Source: Selaginella moellendorffii
Lineage: Eukaryota; Streptophyta; Lycopodiopsida; Selaginellales; Selaginellaceae
Reading direction: 5' to 3'
Length of the DNA: 64,000 nucleotides
NCBI RefSeq assembly: GCF_000143415.4
Contig: NW_003314272.1
Coordinates: 2,319,728 to 2,383,727, forward strand
Position 1 is the first letter of the stretch. Each line of letters opens with the position of its first letter. Below the pieces are notes generated by a model that was not told the origin of the DNA, did no database searches, and was given only the letters and a program-made list of their open reading frames with translations. Of this stretch, positions 1 to 14,786 are shown piece by piece. A program made the position numbers and the translations under genes.

Positions 1-311
1 CGCTTCTTTTTTTCTTACCTGGCGCGATCATCAGCGCCAGCAGCAGCACCAGCGCGGAGCTTTGCATCGTGGATTTCTGCCGGGATTGGAGGATTCTCAT
101 CGCAATGGCGCGCCAATTTTCTCTCTATTTCAAGAGCTAGGGGAGTGGGCGAGGACGACAATGCGAATGACCTGCCCAAAGGGCGTGGCGCCCAATCTTG
201 GCATGCTTTCGAGGGGCGTACCCACAAATCTTGTGTGTGTTGTTCTCGTCAAGGATATGTTATTCATGGATCGATCTTTCTAGCGCTGGAGCTTCTCTAA
301 ACTATTCGTTT
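1..311. other. No gene recognised
   Basis: This stretch lies beyond the 3' end of the amidase gene. Short open frames exist on both strands, but none has a recognisable domain or splice pattern. It is probably 3' UTR plus intergenic DNA. Confidence 0.4.
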
Positions 312-2329
312 TTAAATTTCCGGATATTCTAATGTGCTCAAATCGCCGCCGTCCGCCCGGGTCTCGTGGATCATCCCTCGAGCGCCTCGATTCGCGTAGC
401 TCGCTCGCTCGATGCAAGTTATGATCCTGTTGGCGAGTCTCCTCACAGCGCAAGCTCGATGCCAAGGTGCCATTTCCAAAACCTTTGGATCTCAAACAAA
501 ACAAGGTGTGAGCTATGGTGAGCTTCAGATGATTTCTCCAGGTTACCTCGTCCGAGTTGAAGCTCTCGAGGATTATCCCGCCGCGACAGGGCACCGCAAG
601 ATCCGACCAGTCCATGTCAAAAATTCCAAAGTCCTTGGAAAGTTCCTGGAGCAAAACAAGGAGTTTATACTGTCTAGAAGCAGGAGGGAAGTAATATACC
701 CGACCCAAAGGTGTTTCCGGGTCGCCAATTACTCCAAGCACATAGCCTCTATAATCAGCGTTCGATCCCTGCAGTACGAAAAATACATGAGAAATCGTAT
801 CATCAAAACCAGAACACGAACCTGTCCGTGAATCTCTAGAACTGGCGTTCCCTTCAAACTCTACACGAACGGTAAACACGATTGATCTTAGAACAATTGA
901 TGCTACCTGTCTAGACGCCCAATTCAAATACTCCTCCCAGGAGAGGTTTGGAGCGTCGCGATCAGGACGTAAAACTTGCCAGCCATAACGACGAAGTTGT
1001 CGCTCCAAGACATTGACGACCTTGGAGAACAAAGAAAAAACATTAGAAGTTCACTACAACCAGCGTAACTTACATCAAGGTTGAATTCCCGCTCGCCAGG
1101 AGCACCAGGTTCATATCCAGGATCTATCCAATGACCTGGAACGACTGTGATTCGGTCACTCTTACCAATTTCACGCGAGGATTTGAGGTATGTAGACGTA
1201 GGTAGTACTTTGTGCCTTTTTGTCTGCCAAAACAGAGACAATCACTAGACAAACTTTTAAGATAAAGTCGAAGTACCCGCTTGCTTAAGATTTGCGACAG
1301 TTTGATAGAAGCGATTTTTAGTCGAGCCGGCAAGCTGGTTGCGAAATTTCCACAAAACGCATTTGATGGAACATCTAATTCTCCAGTAGCAACCTGGAAA
1401 CCAAGTCTTATGACCAGTGAAAATCGCCACTGCCGAGAGTTTCCAACTCACCGCTTGACATGTCTTTGTGATTTTGATCCGCTTCGAGTACTGGATTGAT
1501 AAAACATCCTCTCCTTGTTGAACTAATACTCTAAACTGCAGAAAAGTTGGCAATGGTTTCCCCAAATATAAATATCTGCTTACCAGATTTGCAGCTTGCC
1601 AGTCGAGCTTTAATCTCCATTGAGGTCCAAGTGAGCCATTAACCTGTCAGAGAACTAGAACACCTTACTTAGCACACCACAAAACAATCATGCCCAAAAC
1701 CTCTACGCTTGCACATAGTTTCGCTTCGCCACCACCAGCATCAAACGTTCTCGTTATGCTCAGCGCAGGCACGGGAAAAAGCTCGACGACAGGACGCAGG
1801 GCTGCACAGCCCAACACCCTTCAATCACTAAACGATGGAAAAAGTGAAAGATCAAACCACTCGGAGAATAAAAGCTGCAGTACCTAGCTTCCCGCAAAAC
1901 AGTGACATTGGCTTGATCTTCGCATAAGCAAATGTGCGCGGGGAATCCATTCTCCAGTCCTCTTTTTTCCAGTCCTCTTTCGTCACTTTGATCCCCAAGA
2001 CAAGGGAGAGGGGACACCACTGCCATCGCCATCTTGCATCGTCGGCTGGATTACAAACTAAAAGTAAGAACCATTTGAAAGAAGAGGAGGAAAAGAACAC
2101 TCACACAAGCCCAAGCAATCTGGAAACGCAAGAGCGCGCTGGAACTTGACAAGAAATCCATTCGCGGGGCTGATCTTCGCTCCCAGCTTCCATCTATACT
2201 CCTGCAAGAGGAATTAGTCCCTATGAAAGAAAATGCGGGTATCCATTAGATCTAAGCTAGCTCACCCGCGATCGAACGCGCTTGTAGTGAACTGGAGGTA
2301 CATATAATCTGTACGGCCGAGTGAAGCAT
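312..2329 (-). CDS. Cyanobacterial-type N-acetylmuramoyl-L-alanine amidase-like protein, multi-exon
   Basis: An Amidase_3-like zinc hydrolase would cut the lactyl-peptide bond of peptidoglycan, in a plant presumably in the plastid. I assembled the 3' exons by splice sites: a TAA stop at 312-314, introns at 483-546 (64 bp) and 646-699 (54 bp), and two more near 800-905. Spliced in this way the protein reads through PGHWIDPGYEPGAPGERE, TPVLEIHGQGSNADYRG, LGVIGD, MDWSDLAVP, ESFNSDEVLEMAPWHRA and RRLANRI. The PGH, GERE and EIHG segments are where amidase zinc ligands are expected, although DPGYE has Tyr where many amidases have His. Upstream exons include VNGSLGPQWRLKLDWQAANL near 1,590-1,650. 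An ATG at 2329 opens a short Ser/Arg-rich leader that could be a transit peptide. The exons around 1,180-1,500 are not resolved. Gene reality is well supported; the catalytic assignment rests on remembered motif resemblance. Confidence 0.6.
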
Positions 2330-2511
2330 TGCTCTCCTATACAAACCTCGTCCTCCTCGTCGAACTCTGGGAGGTAGCACGGCGGCCCTTCCTCCCCCAT
2401 TTGCCCTAAAAACAGGGGAGATGGGGTTTAGCTCGTACGGCGCCACGTTGCAAGGTCAAAAAGATCAAAAGCGTCAGACGAAGGCGCTAGGGTTGGGGCA
2501 GAGGAAGAGCG
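2330..2511. promoter_or_regulatory. Short divergent promoter region
   Basis: Only about 180 bp separate the proposed ATG of the amidase gene (minus) from that of citrate synthase (plus), so both must be promoted from here. CTAGGGTT near 2488 and GCCCTAAAAA near 2403 resemble plant telo-box elements, which are common in constitutive promoters. No clear TATA box was seen. Confidence 0.35.
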
Positions 2512-4913
2512 ATGGCAATGGGCGGCAGAGCGCGCGGTGTGGCGTCCAAGCTTCGCCGCATTTCGGTCTGTGTCGTCGCATCTCTCGACCTCGTCTTAGC
2601 TCCTGTGATTGATCCGTGCAGGCTGGTTGCGAGATTGCTCCGCATTGGTGGTTTCGGCGATTGCTGACGACGGTAGGCGCTTGCCCGTGCGATATTTCGG
2701 GATCTGGCGTGTGATTTGTGCTGGCAATTCTTGTAGGATCTTCGATCGCGGCTGGCGGAACTGATTCCGGGAGAACAGGTGAGGTCACTGAGCTTTCCTG
2801 GAAAGCGGTAGATGAGCACTATCGTCTTCTCTATAGGAGCGACTGAAAAAGCTGAAAAAGGAGCATGGATCAGTTCCGCTCGGCCAAACCACAGTCGATA
2901 TGGTATGCGTTTGTTTGAGCTAGTTAGTCATATCTATGATCTCTCTATTCGCTTCAGGCCATTGGTGGAATGCGAGGGATTAAAGGCATGCTTTGGGAAA
3001 CGTCCCTGCTCGATCCTGAAGAGGTAGTCAAGGATTTATTTGTTCTTTGCTGTTTCAGCGTCCTTGGCAAACAGGGTATTCGTTTTCGGGGCTTGTCCAT
3101 TCCAGAGTGTCAAGAGAAGCTTCCAGCTGCCGTTTCCGACGGTGAACCGATACCAGAAGGACTGTTTTGGCTGCTTGTTACTGGTGAGGTAAGGCATTAG
3201 GCTTTCAAATGTTTTGACTTTCTTATACATTGTTCCCTTCAGGTTCCCAGTAAGGAACAAGCTGCGACGTTGACGAAAGACTGGGCTTCTCGTTCTGACA
3301 TTCCGGGCAAGTTCGATTACAATCTTTTTGCTTGTCTCACAGAAATGTGTTTCATTCAGGTCATGTGTATGACGTTGTGAATGCACTTCCGATTAATGCG
3401 CATCCAATGACACAGTTGACTGCTGGAGTTATGGCTTTGCAAGTAAGTGTTTGACATAGTTCAAGAACAGTTACTGAGCTCGTGCTACAGACCGACAGCG
3501 AGTTTCAGAAGGCGTATGAGAAGGGAATTCACAAATCAAAGTGAGTAGTCGTAGTTATATATATTCCTGATAATTGAGCGGTGTGTCTAGGTTTTGGGAA
3601 CCAGTGTACGAAGATTCGATGAACTTGATTGCTAGGTTGCCAGGCCTAGCGTCCTACATCTACCAAAGGTTTGCATAATTTGCAACTTGTAGTGATGCTA
3701 AATGTTTTCGCTGCAGAACATACCATGGAGGCAAGCTGATTGAGTCAAACAAGTCGCTGGATTATGGAGCCAACTTTGCTCACATGCTGGGTTTTAAGGA
3801 GCCCAAAATGTATGAGCTGATGCGCCTGTATCTTTCTATTCACAGGTTAGTCTGCTACAGTTTCCTTTGCCGTGAAATGAGGATGGCGTAATTGACTTTC
3901 AGCGATCACGAGGGAGGAAATGTTAGTGCACATACCGTGCGGCTGGTAAGTTTTTGTGATCTTCTCCAAAAATACTCTTGATGACTATTTATCTCTAGGT
4001 GGGGAGTGCACTATCGGACCCGTACCTTTCTTTTGCGGCCGGAATGAATGGTTTGGCGGGTCCATTGCATGGTCTTGCAAACCAGGTTTGAGTTTATCAT
4101 CGTGTGTTCTGGCCTGAAGTCTGAAACTCAATCAGGAAGTGTTGCGTTGGATTAATGAAGCCGTTGAAGCGATCGGAGCTGATGCTTCCAAGGAAAAGCT
4201 GACAAAATACGTAAAAGATACTTTGAATAGTGGAAAGGTCAGCTTTGTTTGGAATGAAAAAAATTTAAAAAATCAGTTGCTTAACTCTGCTGTACAGGTG
4301 GTTCCAGGCTATGGACATGCAGTGCTGCGTAAAACGGACCCTAGGTACACTTGCCAGCGCGAATTTGCACTAAAGCATCTGCCCGACGATCCGATCTTCA
4401 AAATGGTAGCCTTCAATTGTTGCTTTATTTTCTCATTTGGCCACACTCTGATCACAGGTATCCAATCTTTACGAAGTTGTGCCTGATATTCTTCTTGAAA
4501 CGGGAAAGGTAATACTCGCTATTCACGGCAATCATAATGCCCCCCTTCCAGGTGAAAAATCCTTGGCCTAACGTGGATGCGCATAGCGGAGTGCTTCTAC
4601 AATACTTCGGGTTGACTGAAGAGAAGTACGTTTTTCCTCTTTTTCCTCTCTTTTTTCTCATTAAAGGAAAAAAGGCTCTGACCACTTTACTTTTCTTCTC
4701 GCAGCTACTATACCGTGTTGTTTGGCGTCTCTCGGGCCTTAGGCGTTCTTGCACAGGTACTACCATTGTGCTTCCAAGCTCTCCAATTGACTGCTTGTAT
4801 CGTACCTTCAGCTGGTGTGGGATCGCGCACTTGGTCTTCCAATTGAAAGGCCAAAGAGCATGACCATGGGGTGGCTGGAGAACTATTGCAAGAAGCAAAC
4901 CGTGACAGCGTAA
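2512..4913 (+). CDS. CSY: Citrate synthase, probably mitochondrial
   Basis: The enzyme condenses acetyl-CoA and oxaloacetate to citrate, the first step of the TCA cycle. The gene has about a dozen exons with short introns. The read-out is close to the plant/animal mitochondrial form: [17 protein letters not shown] at 2970-3026, [17 protein letters not shown], then [13 protein letters not shown] at about 3,900-3,950 with the first catalytic His, [14 protein letters not shown] at about 4,305-4,345 with the second, and [11 protein letters not shown] at about 4,558-4,590 with the catalytic Asp. It ends with YCKKQTVTA and a TAA at 4911-4913. There is no peroxisomal PTS1 tail, and the candidate first exon from 2512 ([18 protein letters not shown]) is Arg-rich like a mitochondrial presequence. 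The exon 1 splice donor is not settled, so the start is provisional. All catalytic residues are present. Confidence 0.93.
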
Positions 4914-5671
4914 GTCGACGCTCTCGAAATTTTCATTCTCGTTTTCTTTCGTGAATAACGGCCGGTGTAAAAATACAATGTGGTGATAAGGATTGACAAA
5001 TCCAATGAAATGAACAACAGGAAGAAGAAGTGAAGTGAGAGTCTCTCCGACATGGAGGTACTTGAGTCTCGACATGGAGAGGCATCATGAGAGAGAGGAT
5101 GGATTGAACGGCGTGGGATTTGATTCCTAGCTATGAAAAGCTTCGCCACCGAGGAGGCCAGCTTCACTATGCTGGCCTTTTCCATCACCGCAGTGGTCTT
5201 TTTCTCAAGAACAGCGCCGTGGAGATCCGACACCACTCCACCGAGAAAACGAAAAAGAAGAGAGCTTGGATCTTGAGTGGAGATGCGGAAAAATCTGAGG
5301 CTCGCAAAGTCACTCCTTTACTAATTTTATTTTCGCCCATTTGAACGCGAACTTTCTTCCTCTCTTTCTCGTTATAAAGCGTTGACACTGGTTAGTGCGT
5401 TGCATCTCGCCCGCGTGGCACTTGTAAGGGCTGGAGCTCCGCCACGTCAGGCAACGTAAGCCTGTGTGTAAAGGCTGGGCGAGTCCTTCACCGAAGCAAC
5501 CGGGATGGATCCTCCTCTTCCTTTTTCTTTTCGAAACTTATATCTCTTTTTGGCTATGGCGGAAACTAGGGTTTGGAGCTTTACGGTGTAACCGCTGGGC
5601 GCTGGACTATTAGGGTTGTAGGATCCGGCGATCGGCGCCTCGGGCAGCGCGACGTGTCGATCGGTAGTCTC
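4914..5671. other. Intergenic; 5' region of the Ca2+-ATPase gene
   Basis: No gene was recognised. The segment contains the citrate synthase 3' end and the promoter/5' UTR of the downstream ATPase. Small open frames on both strands look like chance, with low-complexity Lys/Ser content. Confidence 0.5.
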
Positions 5672-9295
<3,624 letters not shown>

Positions 9296-10174
9296 AAAGG
9301 AAACATTATGATTCTTTTTCTTTCTCCCCCAGAAATTTTTTCTAGTAATAACCCTATTAACAAAAAGAAACAACTTGATTAGAGTTTTTTCAAACATTTG
9401 GCTTAAACTAACTAAAAAATTCTTAGTCCATGTAGGTTTTATATTTAATTTACAGTAGATTTTTTTTATCCATTTAGTATGTGGAGTATTGCAACTTGAG
9501 AAACTCAATCAAATCTAGAGTTTGTATAAGTGTTTTATTACCAAGAGAAAGAGAAATTGTATTGGCAATAATCTGTTAAAGCCTATCTCGAGATAAAGAT
9601 CACTTGGAAGGAACAAAAGGAATTTTACTACACCCTACACTCTCTTGTTTCAGCCACCCGAATCTCTTCCGTTCTACGCAAGTAGATAGCCAAGTGGCAC
9701 AAAGCAGCCTGACTAGGGAGATCCCTCTCAGCCCAAAAGATCCCAGGGAGTTGAGCCTCACGTCATATAGAACGTGATAGACATCTTTTACCTATAATAA
9801 AGAGAAAAACAAGCCACCATTCGATTATACTTAGTATATTCATTACAAACCAAAGAATCTTATGAAATAGAGTCTTGCAGAATCTTCTTTGCAGCCAGAT
9901 ATTTGAATATAAAACCCACGTTAGATCCACTTGAGCCAGATCGCCACAAAGCATCATTCTCTACTCAGAGACTCAACACCCAATCTCTCTCTCTCTCTAA
10001 AAAAGTGATATATTTTGTATAGAAAATATATTCGACCTGTAAGTTGAACTTATAGGGAAAAGTTTTCTATAACACGCATCTTATTTAGGATGTTAGACCA
10101 GAATATCCACTAATTGTGAAAAAGGTGACAAAAACTATATAATAACATCCTCTATAGTAGGGTTTCACGTAGCA
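9296..10174. other. AT-rich intergenic region
   Basis: No gene was found. The sequence becomes AT-rich straight after the ATPase stop codon and includes a short CT repeat near 9,985-9,998. The right edge is the polygalacturonase promoter. Confidence 0.5.
10136..10142 (+). promoter_or_regulatory. TATA box of the polygalacturonase gene
   Basis: TATATAA lies 33 bp before the ATG at 10175. A start site about 30 bp downstream would leave a very short 5' UTR. Confidence 0.5.
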
Positions 10175-11482
10175 ATGTTCAAAGGAATTCTATTGTTGTT
10201 CATGGTATGGACTTGTGCAGCTCTTGCATCAGGGAGCAAGACCGCTTCCAGTTCCAAGCCCTCTTGCCTGATCGGTGGCACGACCTTCAACTTGCAAGAC
10301 TACGGTGCCAAAGGTGACGGCGTCACAGATGACACGCAAGCCCTCGAGAGAGCATGGCAAGATGCATGCAAATCTCCAGACGCAACGCTTCTCATCCCCG
10401 GTGGCAAGACGTTCCTCATCGCCCAGGTCTCACTCCAGGGCCCATGCAAGCCCAACACAAAGATACGTATCGAGGGCAACATCCACGCCCCGGACGCATC
10501 CTCGTGGAGCAACTCCAACTCCGCCCCCTGGATCCAGATCAAGAACCTCGAAGGCCTCAAGGTGGAGGCAACCGGGACGCTGGACGGAAACGGCACATCG
10601 TGGTGGTCTCGGGCCTGCAAGCCCACGCCGGGGTCGACGTCGTGTAGGAAAGCCCCGACCTCGATCGAGTTCAACACGGTCAAGAACCTCCGGGTCAACG
10701 GCCTGGAGGTGGTCAATAGCCCGCGCATGCACGTTAACTTTAATGGCTGCCAGCACGTAGCCGCGCAGTGGCTGCGGATCAACTCCCCCGGCAACAGCCC
10801 AAACACCGACGGTATCCACATCACGAACTCGCAGGACGTCGTGATCAAGTACGCCATGGTTGCCGCGGGTGACGACTGCGTCTCCATCGTCGGGGGCTCC
10901 TCCAACATCGACGTGAGCTCCATCGTGTGCGGCCCCGGCCATGGAATCAGCATTGGGAGCTTGGGAGGTGGCGACGTGGTGTCCGGTGTGAGAGTCCGCA
11001 ACGCTAATCTGATTGGAACCACCAACGGAGTGAGGATCAAGAGCTACAAGAATGGGCATGGCGCGGTGAGCGATGTGAGCTTCGAGGACGTGAGGATGGA
11101 CGAGGTGGCCAACCCCATCATCATCGACCAGGCCTACTGCGACGCGCACGAGCACGACTGTGGCGCGGAGGCGGCGGCAGAGGAGGTGAGTGGCGTGAGC
11201 ATCAGTGGCGTGAGGTACAAGAACATCAGCGGTACCTCCAAGACCAAGACGGCGATCACGCTCAGGTGTAGCCAAGTTGTGGGCTGCGACGGAATCGAGC
11301 TGGACAACGTGGAGATCACTCAGGCAACCAAGGGGGCGAATGCTGATGCGAGGTGTAGCAATGCGTATGGAGTGGCGGGCAAGAATGTGTTCCCGGAGAG
11401 CTGCCTGGCGGCGCAGGAGCTAAAGTCGAGAAGAGCGAGCTCGAGCGTGCAGGCTGAAAAGGTCTCCTTGCCATTTAGCTAA
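10175..11482 (+). CDS. Secreted polygalacturonase (glycoside hydrolase family 28)
   Basis: GH28 enzymes hydrolyse alpha-1,4-galacturonan in pectin and act in the cell wall. The ORF is a single exon of 435 residues, the usual plant length. It begins with a hydrophobic signal peptide (MFKGILLLFMVWTCAALASG) followed by the family opening NLQDYGAKGDGVTDDTQALE. The four GH28 signatures are in order: SPNTDGIHI (about residue 207), GDDCVSI (about 231), GPGHGISIGSLG (about 253) and RIKSYKNG (about 287). The catalytic Asp residues of NTD and GDD, the His of GHG and the RIK triplet are present. Cys residues are spaced as in exo/endo plant enzymes, and there is no long N-terminal propeptide. The type (endo or exo) cannot be told from these motifs. 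Confidence 0.95.
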   Translation: MFKGILLLFMVWTCAALASGSKTASSSKPSCLIGGTTFNLQDYGAKGDGVTDDTQALERAWQDACKSPDATLLIPGGKTFLIAQVSLQGPCKPNTKIRIEGNIHAPDASSWSNSNSAPWIQIKNLEGLKVEATGTLDGNGTSWWSRACKPTPGSTSCRKAPTSIEFNTVKNLRVNGLEVVNSPRMHVNFNGCQHVAAQWLRINSPGNSPNTDGIHITNSQDVVIKYAMVAAGDDCVSIVGGSSNIDVSSIVCGPGHGISIGSLGGGDVVSGVRVRNANLIGTTNGVRIKSYKNGHGAVSDVSFEDVRMDEVANPIIIDQAYCDAHEHDCGAEAAAEEVSGVSISGVRYKNISGTSKTKTAITLRCSQVVGCDGIELDNVEITQATKGANADARCSNAYGVAGKNVFPESCLAAQELKSRRASSSVQAEKVSLPFS

Positions 11483-11874
11483 AAGTTCAAATCAGTTTTG
11501 ACGGCCAACTATGGTGAAAAGCGTGATTGTTTTGATGAAGTGTTGGTTGGATTGTGTCAAGCTAGACCTGAGCCTTCTCTCATAATAGCAAAGAAGGTAT
11601 GCGCAACCTAAAACCTAAGTTGATTAATACAAGACTTAAGAGTCGTCTAAAAATTCCTGCCCCATAAACCCTAAAATCTAGATTTTAAAATTTCTAGGAC
11701 ATTGATCGACCGTTCGATTCGCACTCTTTCATTTTTAACGATATGCCCTAAAATCGTAAAACCCTACACCCTACGAGCAAGAGGAAGAGGAAGAGGAAGA
11801 GCAATGCCGGGGGTGATCACAGGTAGCCACATTCCTTGCTAGCTAGGCTATGAGTGCCACCACATCTCTCGCCC
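11483..11874. other. Intergenic region and PPR leader with upstream ATGs
   Basis: This holds the polygalacturonase 3' end and the leader of the next PPR gene. A GAGGAA tandem run lies near 11,778-11,801. Two ATGs precede the PPR start: 11,803, which soon reaches a stop, and 11,850, which opens a different frame that overlaps the PPR coding sequence. Either could reduce translation if transcribed. Confidence 0.45.
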
Positions 11875-14271
11875 ATGCGCGCTGCGCTCTTGACAAGGCT
11901 ATGTGCTCGTCGCCCCAGCCGCACTCCAGCAATGGCGCGACGATCAAGCAGCTCCACCACTTGCGCCAGCGGCGGCGGGGGCGGCGACGCATTCGCCTTC
12001 GTCGTCCAGAGCATCCTCTCGGCGCTCAATCCTACCGAGGTGGGTCTCAACGCCGCCGCGCTCGCTCCCTTCGCGCGCTACCTCTCCCACGACGTCGTCC
12101 TCGAGATCATCCGCCGCGCCAGCCGGAAGAAAGGCCTCGAGTTCTTCCACTGGGCTCGCTCCACCAGCGGCGCCTCCGGCTACCGCCACTCCGCCGCCGC
12201 CTACGAGTCCCTCATCGCCCGCCTCTGCGACGCCCGCGACGCCGCCGCCGCGCTCCTCCTCCTCCGCGCCATGCGCAGCGACGGCCTCCAGCCCAGCATC
12301 CACAGCCTCGTCGCGCTCCTCCGCGCCTACGTCGAGCTCGGCCAGATCGACGAGGCCGGGGAGATCTTCTGCTACGTGCGCAGTGCCGCCACCGTGCCGC
12401 CCGAGGCCTACTCGAGCATGATCGACGCCTTTGCGCGGCACCGCCGCTTTGACGACGCTCTCGAGCTCTCCCGCGAGGCGCTCTCGCGGGGCATCGCCGC
12501 CGACCACCACCCGCTGCTCTACGCGCTCTGCAAGGCGGACAAGATCGACGTCGCCGCCGGATGCTTGCAAGCGCTGCTGGATCACAACTTCAAGGTGGCG
12601 AGCGTGGATTGCAGCGTGGTGGTGGACGCGCTCGCTCGCGCGGACAAGCTGGAGATGGCGGCCAAGCTCCTGGAGAGATCGGTGGTGGAAGCTGGCGTTA
12701 AAGTCGACTCGCAGGCTTTCACGCTCCTCGCCACGAAGCTCTTCCGGCGCTCCAAGTTCTCCGAGGTGGTCCGGCTCTTCACGCTCCTGGCGTCCAGAGG
12801 CGTGGTCTATGGCGAGACCACGTACAAGCTCGTCGTGGACGGCCTTTGCGGCGCCGGGATGGCGAACCAGGCACTGGAGCTCGTCCGGGAGCTCAGCGGC
12901 GTCTACACTCCCACGCTCTTCATCTACAACGGGATCATCACGGGCTTGTGCCGGGCTTCCAGAGTCATGGACGCGTACAAAGTTCTGGAGAAGATGGTGG
13001 AGGAGTCCATCGTTCCAAACGTTTTCACGTACACCATCCTGCTCAACGGGCTGTGCCGGAGCAACAAGACGAAGCTGGCGCGCGAGGTGTTCCAGGAGAT
13101 GAAGCGAAACGGCTGCAAGCCAAACCCGATAACTTACGGCACGCTCATCCAGCACCTGAGCCGGGCCGGGGAGATCGACGAGGCGCTGCGTGTGATGATC
13201 GAGCAGCGCAGCCTGGAGCTCCCGACGGACGTGATTACGTGCACCACGATCGTCGGGGGGCTGTGCAAGGCCAGCCGGCTCGACGACGCGCTCAAGTTCA
13301 TGGAGGAGATGCGACAGATGGGAGTCCGTCCCAACGAGGTGACTTACAGCAACCTCGTGCATGGCTTCCGGCAGCACGGGGAGTTGGACCGGGTGATCCG
13401 TTTCTTCGAGGAGGAGAAGGCACGAAAAGGTGGCTCGCTCGAGGCAGCGGCGTATCCCGGCTACCTGGACGCGCTGTGCAAGGCGGGCTACCTGGACCGA
13501 GCTCGCAAGTCTGTGGAGGAGCTCCGGCAGTCCGGGGTCGTCCCGGACGTGGTGACTTACAGCATGCTCATCAACACATTCGCCCGGGCGGGCCAGTTTG
13601 ACGCTTCCTTGGAGCTGCTCGAGGACATGCGGAGGAACGGCGTGAAGCCGGACGTGGTGACTTACTCGACGCTCATCAACGTTCTGTGCAAGGAGAGGAA
13701 GTTCCAGGACGCGTTCCGGCTGCTGGAGCTCATGGAGGCGGCCGGGTCGCCGCCGAACGTCGTGACTTACAACAGCGTCATGGACGGGCTGTGCAAGAGC
13801 GGCAAGATGGACGAGGTTCACAGGGTCTACGAGATGATGCTCAAGAGCCGCTGCTCGCCGGACGTGGTGACTTACAGCATCATCATGAACGGCCTGTCCA
13901 AGGCCGGGATGCTCGACTCGGCCGTGAAGCTGTTCGAGCTTATCAAGTCAAGCCGCGAGGGGCCCGACGCGGCGGCCTACAGCATGGTTATCACGAGCCT
14001 GTGCCGAGCCGGGAAGCTGGAGGAGGCCTGCGGTATGTACCACGGGATGGAGGTGACGGTGGCCGGGGATAACATATGCCGCGCGCTCGCGGGGCTGGTT
14101 GCCGCGCTGTGTGACGCCGAGAGGACCGACTCGGCACGCAGGATTGTGGAGGTTGCGAGCGAGAGGGGCCACCGCATGACCAAGAGCGGTGATACTGATC
14201 TCGTCAAGATTGTCGAGGACCACCTCTTGGAGTCAAAAGAAGAACACGCGGATGCTGAGTGGAAAGCTTGA
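11875..14271 (+). CDS. P-class pentatricopeptide repeat protein (organelle RNA binding)
   Basis: P-class PPR proteins bind organellar transcripts base by base and stabilise, cleave or help translate them. This intronless ORF of about 798 residues has an Arg/Ser-rich N-terminus (MRAALLTRLCARRPSRTPAM) typical of mitochondrial or plastid targeting. From about residue 95 to 770 it is a run of 35-residue P motifs with the recurrent core PDVVTYS.LI..L.KAG. It has no SMR, E or DYW domain, so an editing role is not indicated. The start was chosen as the first in-frame ATG; the open frame extends a few codons upstream without one. A 625-codon antisense frame is a GC-rich shadow. Confidence 0.92.
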   Translation: MRAALLTRLCARRPSRTPAMARRSSSSTTCASGGGGGDAFAFVVQSILSALNPTEVGLNAAALAPFARYLSHDVVLEIIRRASRKKGLEFFHWARSTSGASGYRHSAAAYESLIARLCDARDAAAALLLLRAMRSDGLQPSIHSLVALLRAYVELGQIDEAGEIFCYVRSAATVPPEAYSSMIDAFARHRRFDDALELSREALSRGIAADHHPLLYALCKADKIDVAAGCLQALLDHNFKVASVDCSVVVDALARADKLEMAAKLLERSVVEAGVKVDSQAFTLLATKLFRRSKFSEVVRLFTLLASRGVVYGETTYKLVVDGLCGAGMANQALELVRELSGVYTPTLFIYNGIITGLCRASRVMDAYKVLEKMVEESIVPNVFTYTILLNGLCRSNKTKLAREVFQEMKRNGCKPNPITYGTLIQHLSRAGEIDEALRVMIEQRSLELPTDVITCTTIVGGLCKASRLDDALKFMEEMRQMGVRPNEVTYSNLVHGFRQHGELDRVIRFFEEEKARKGGSLEAAAYPGYLDALCKAGYLDRARKSVEELRQSGVVPDVVTYSMLINTFARAGQFDASLELLEDMRRNGVKPDVVTYSTLINVLCKERKFQDAFRLLELMEAAGSPPNVVTYNSVMDGLCKSGKMDEVHRVYEMMLKSRCSPDVVTYSIIMNGLSKAGMLDSAVKLFELIKSSREGPDAAAYSMVITSLCRAGKLEEACGMYHGMEVTVAGDNICRALAGLVAALCDAERTDSARRIVEVASERGHRMTKSGDTDLVKIVEDHLLESKEEHADAEWKA

Positions 14272-14786
14272 TGATCTTGGATACCCGTAAGTACTTTTTC
14301 CTTTCTACATTTTGTTTCTTCCGATCAATAACGCAGTGCTTTTTCATTCAGCAGCGAAGACCCACTCACTGATTCGCAGGAGGGTACAATGTAAAGTAAC
14401 AAAAAGCTGGTTTTTTTCCTCTATCAGCATTAAAGTTCTTGTTTGTTCTTTTCCTTCTTTTCGTAGCAGACTTTACGGACAAAGATGACAAACAGTGGTA
14501 AGCAAAGCTCTTGTTTTTATGTTTCCAGCAGCATTGAAAGCTCTGTTACAGTCTCTGTGACGAACTATTCCTCCGGCGCAGCTTGTCCTCTAGCAGCACC
14601 GTCGAGTGGAGGCGACCTCCTTTCCTTTCCTACACAGCTTTTACGATTGCAATCGATTCACTTCCATCACTCGAGGTAGCTTTCCAGATCCTAAGACGAC
14701 AAACTCGTAGCAAAGACTTTTTTGCAGAAACTTTCCAGGCAATCTAGCAACTGGATCCATGGACTCACACTCGACACTCTGCTCGA
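14272..14786. other. Region between two convergent gene ends
   Basis: The PPR (plus) and hydrolase (minus) genes converge here. Two GTAAG-like donors with T-rich tracts (about 14,288 and 14,496) suggest possible introns in the PPR 3' UTR. No further coding sequence was seen. Confidence 0.4.

Noticed and set aside
1257-1565. 102-codon minus-strand frame as a separate gene
   Set aside because: It spans amidase exons and at least two introns; splice signals place its parts within the amidase gene.
10430-11275. 281-codon minus-strand open frame
   Set aside because: Shadow of the polygalacturonase gene.
11944-13821. 625-codon minus-strand open frame
   Set aside because: Antisense to the P-class PPR; repeats in register with the PPR motif and has no domain of its own.
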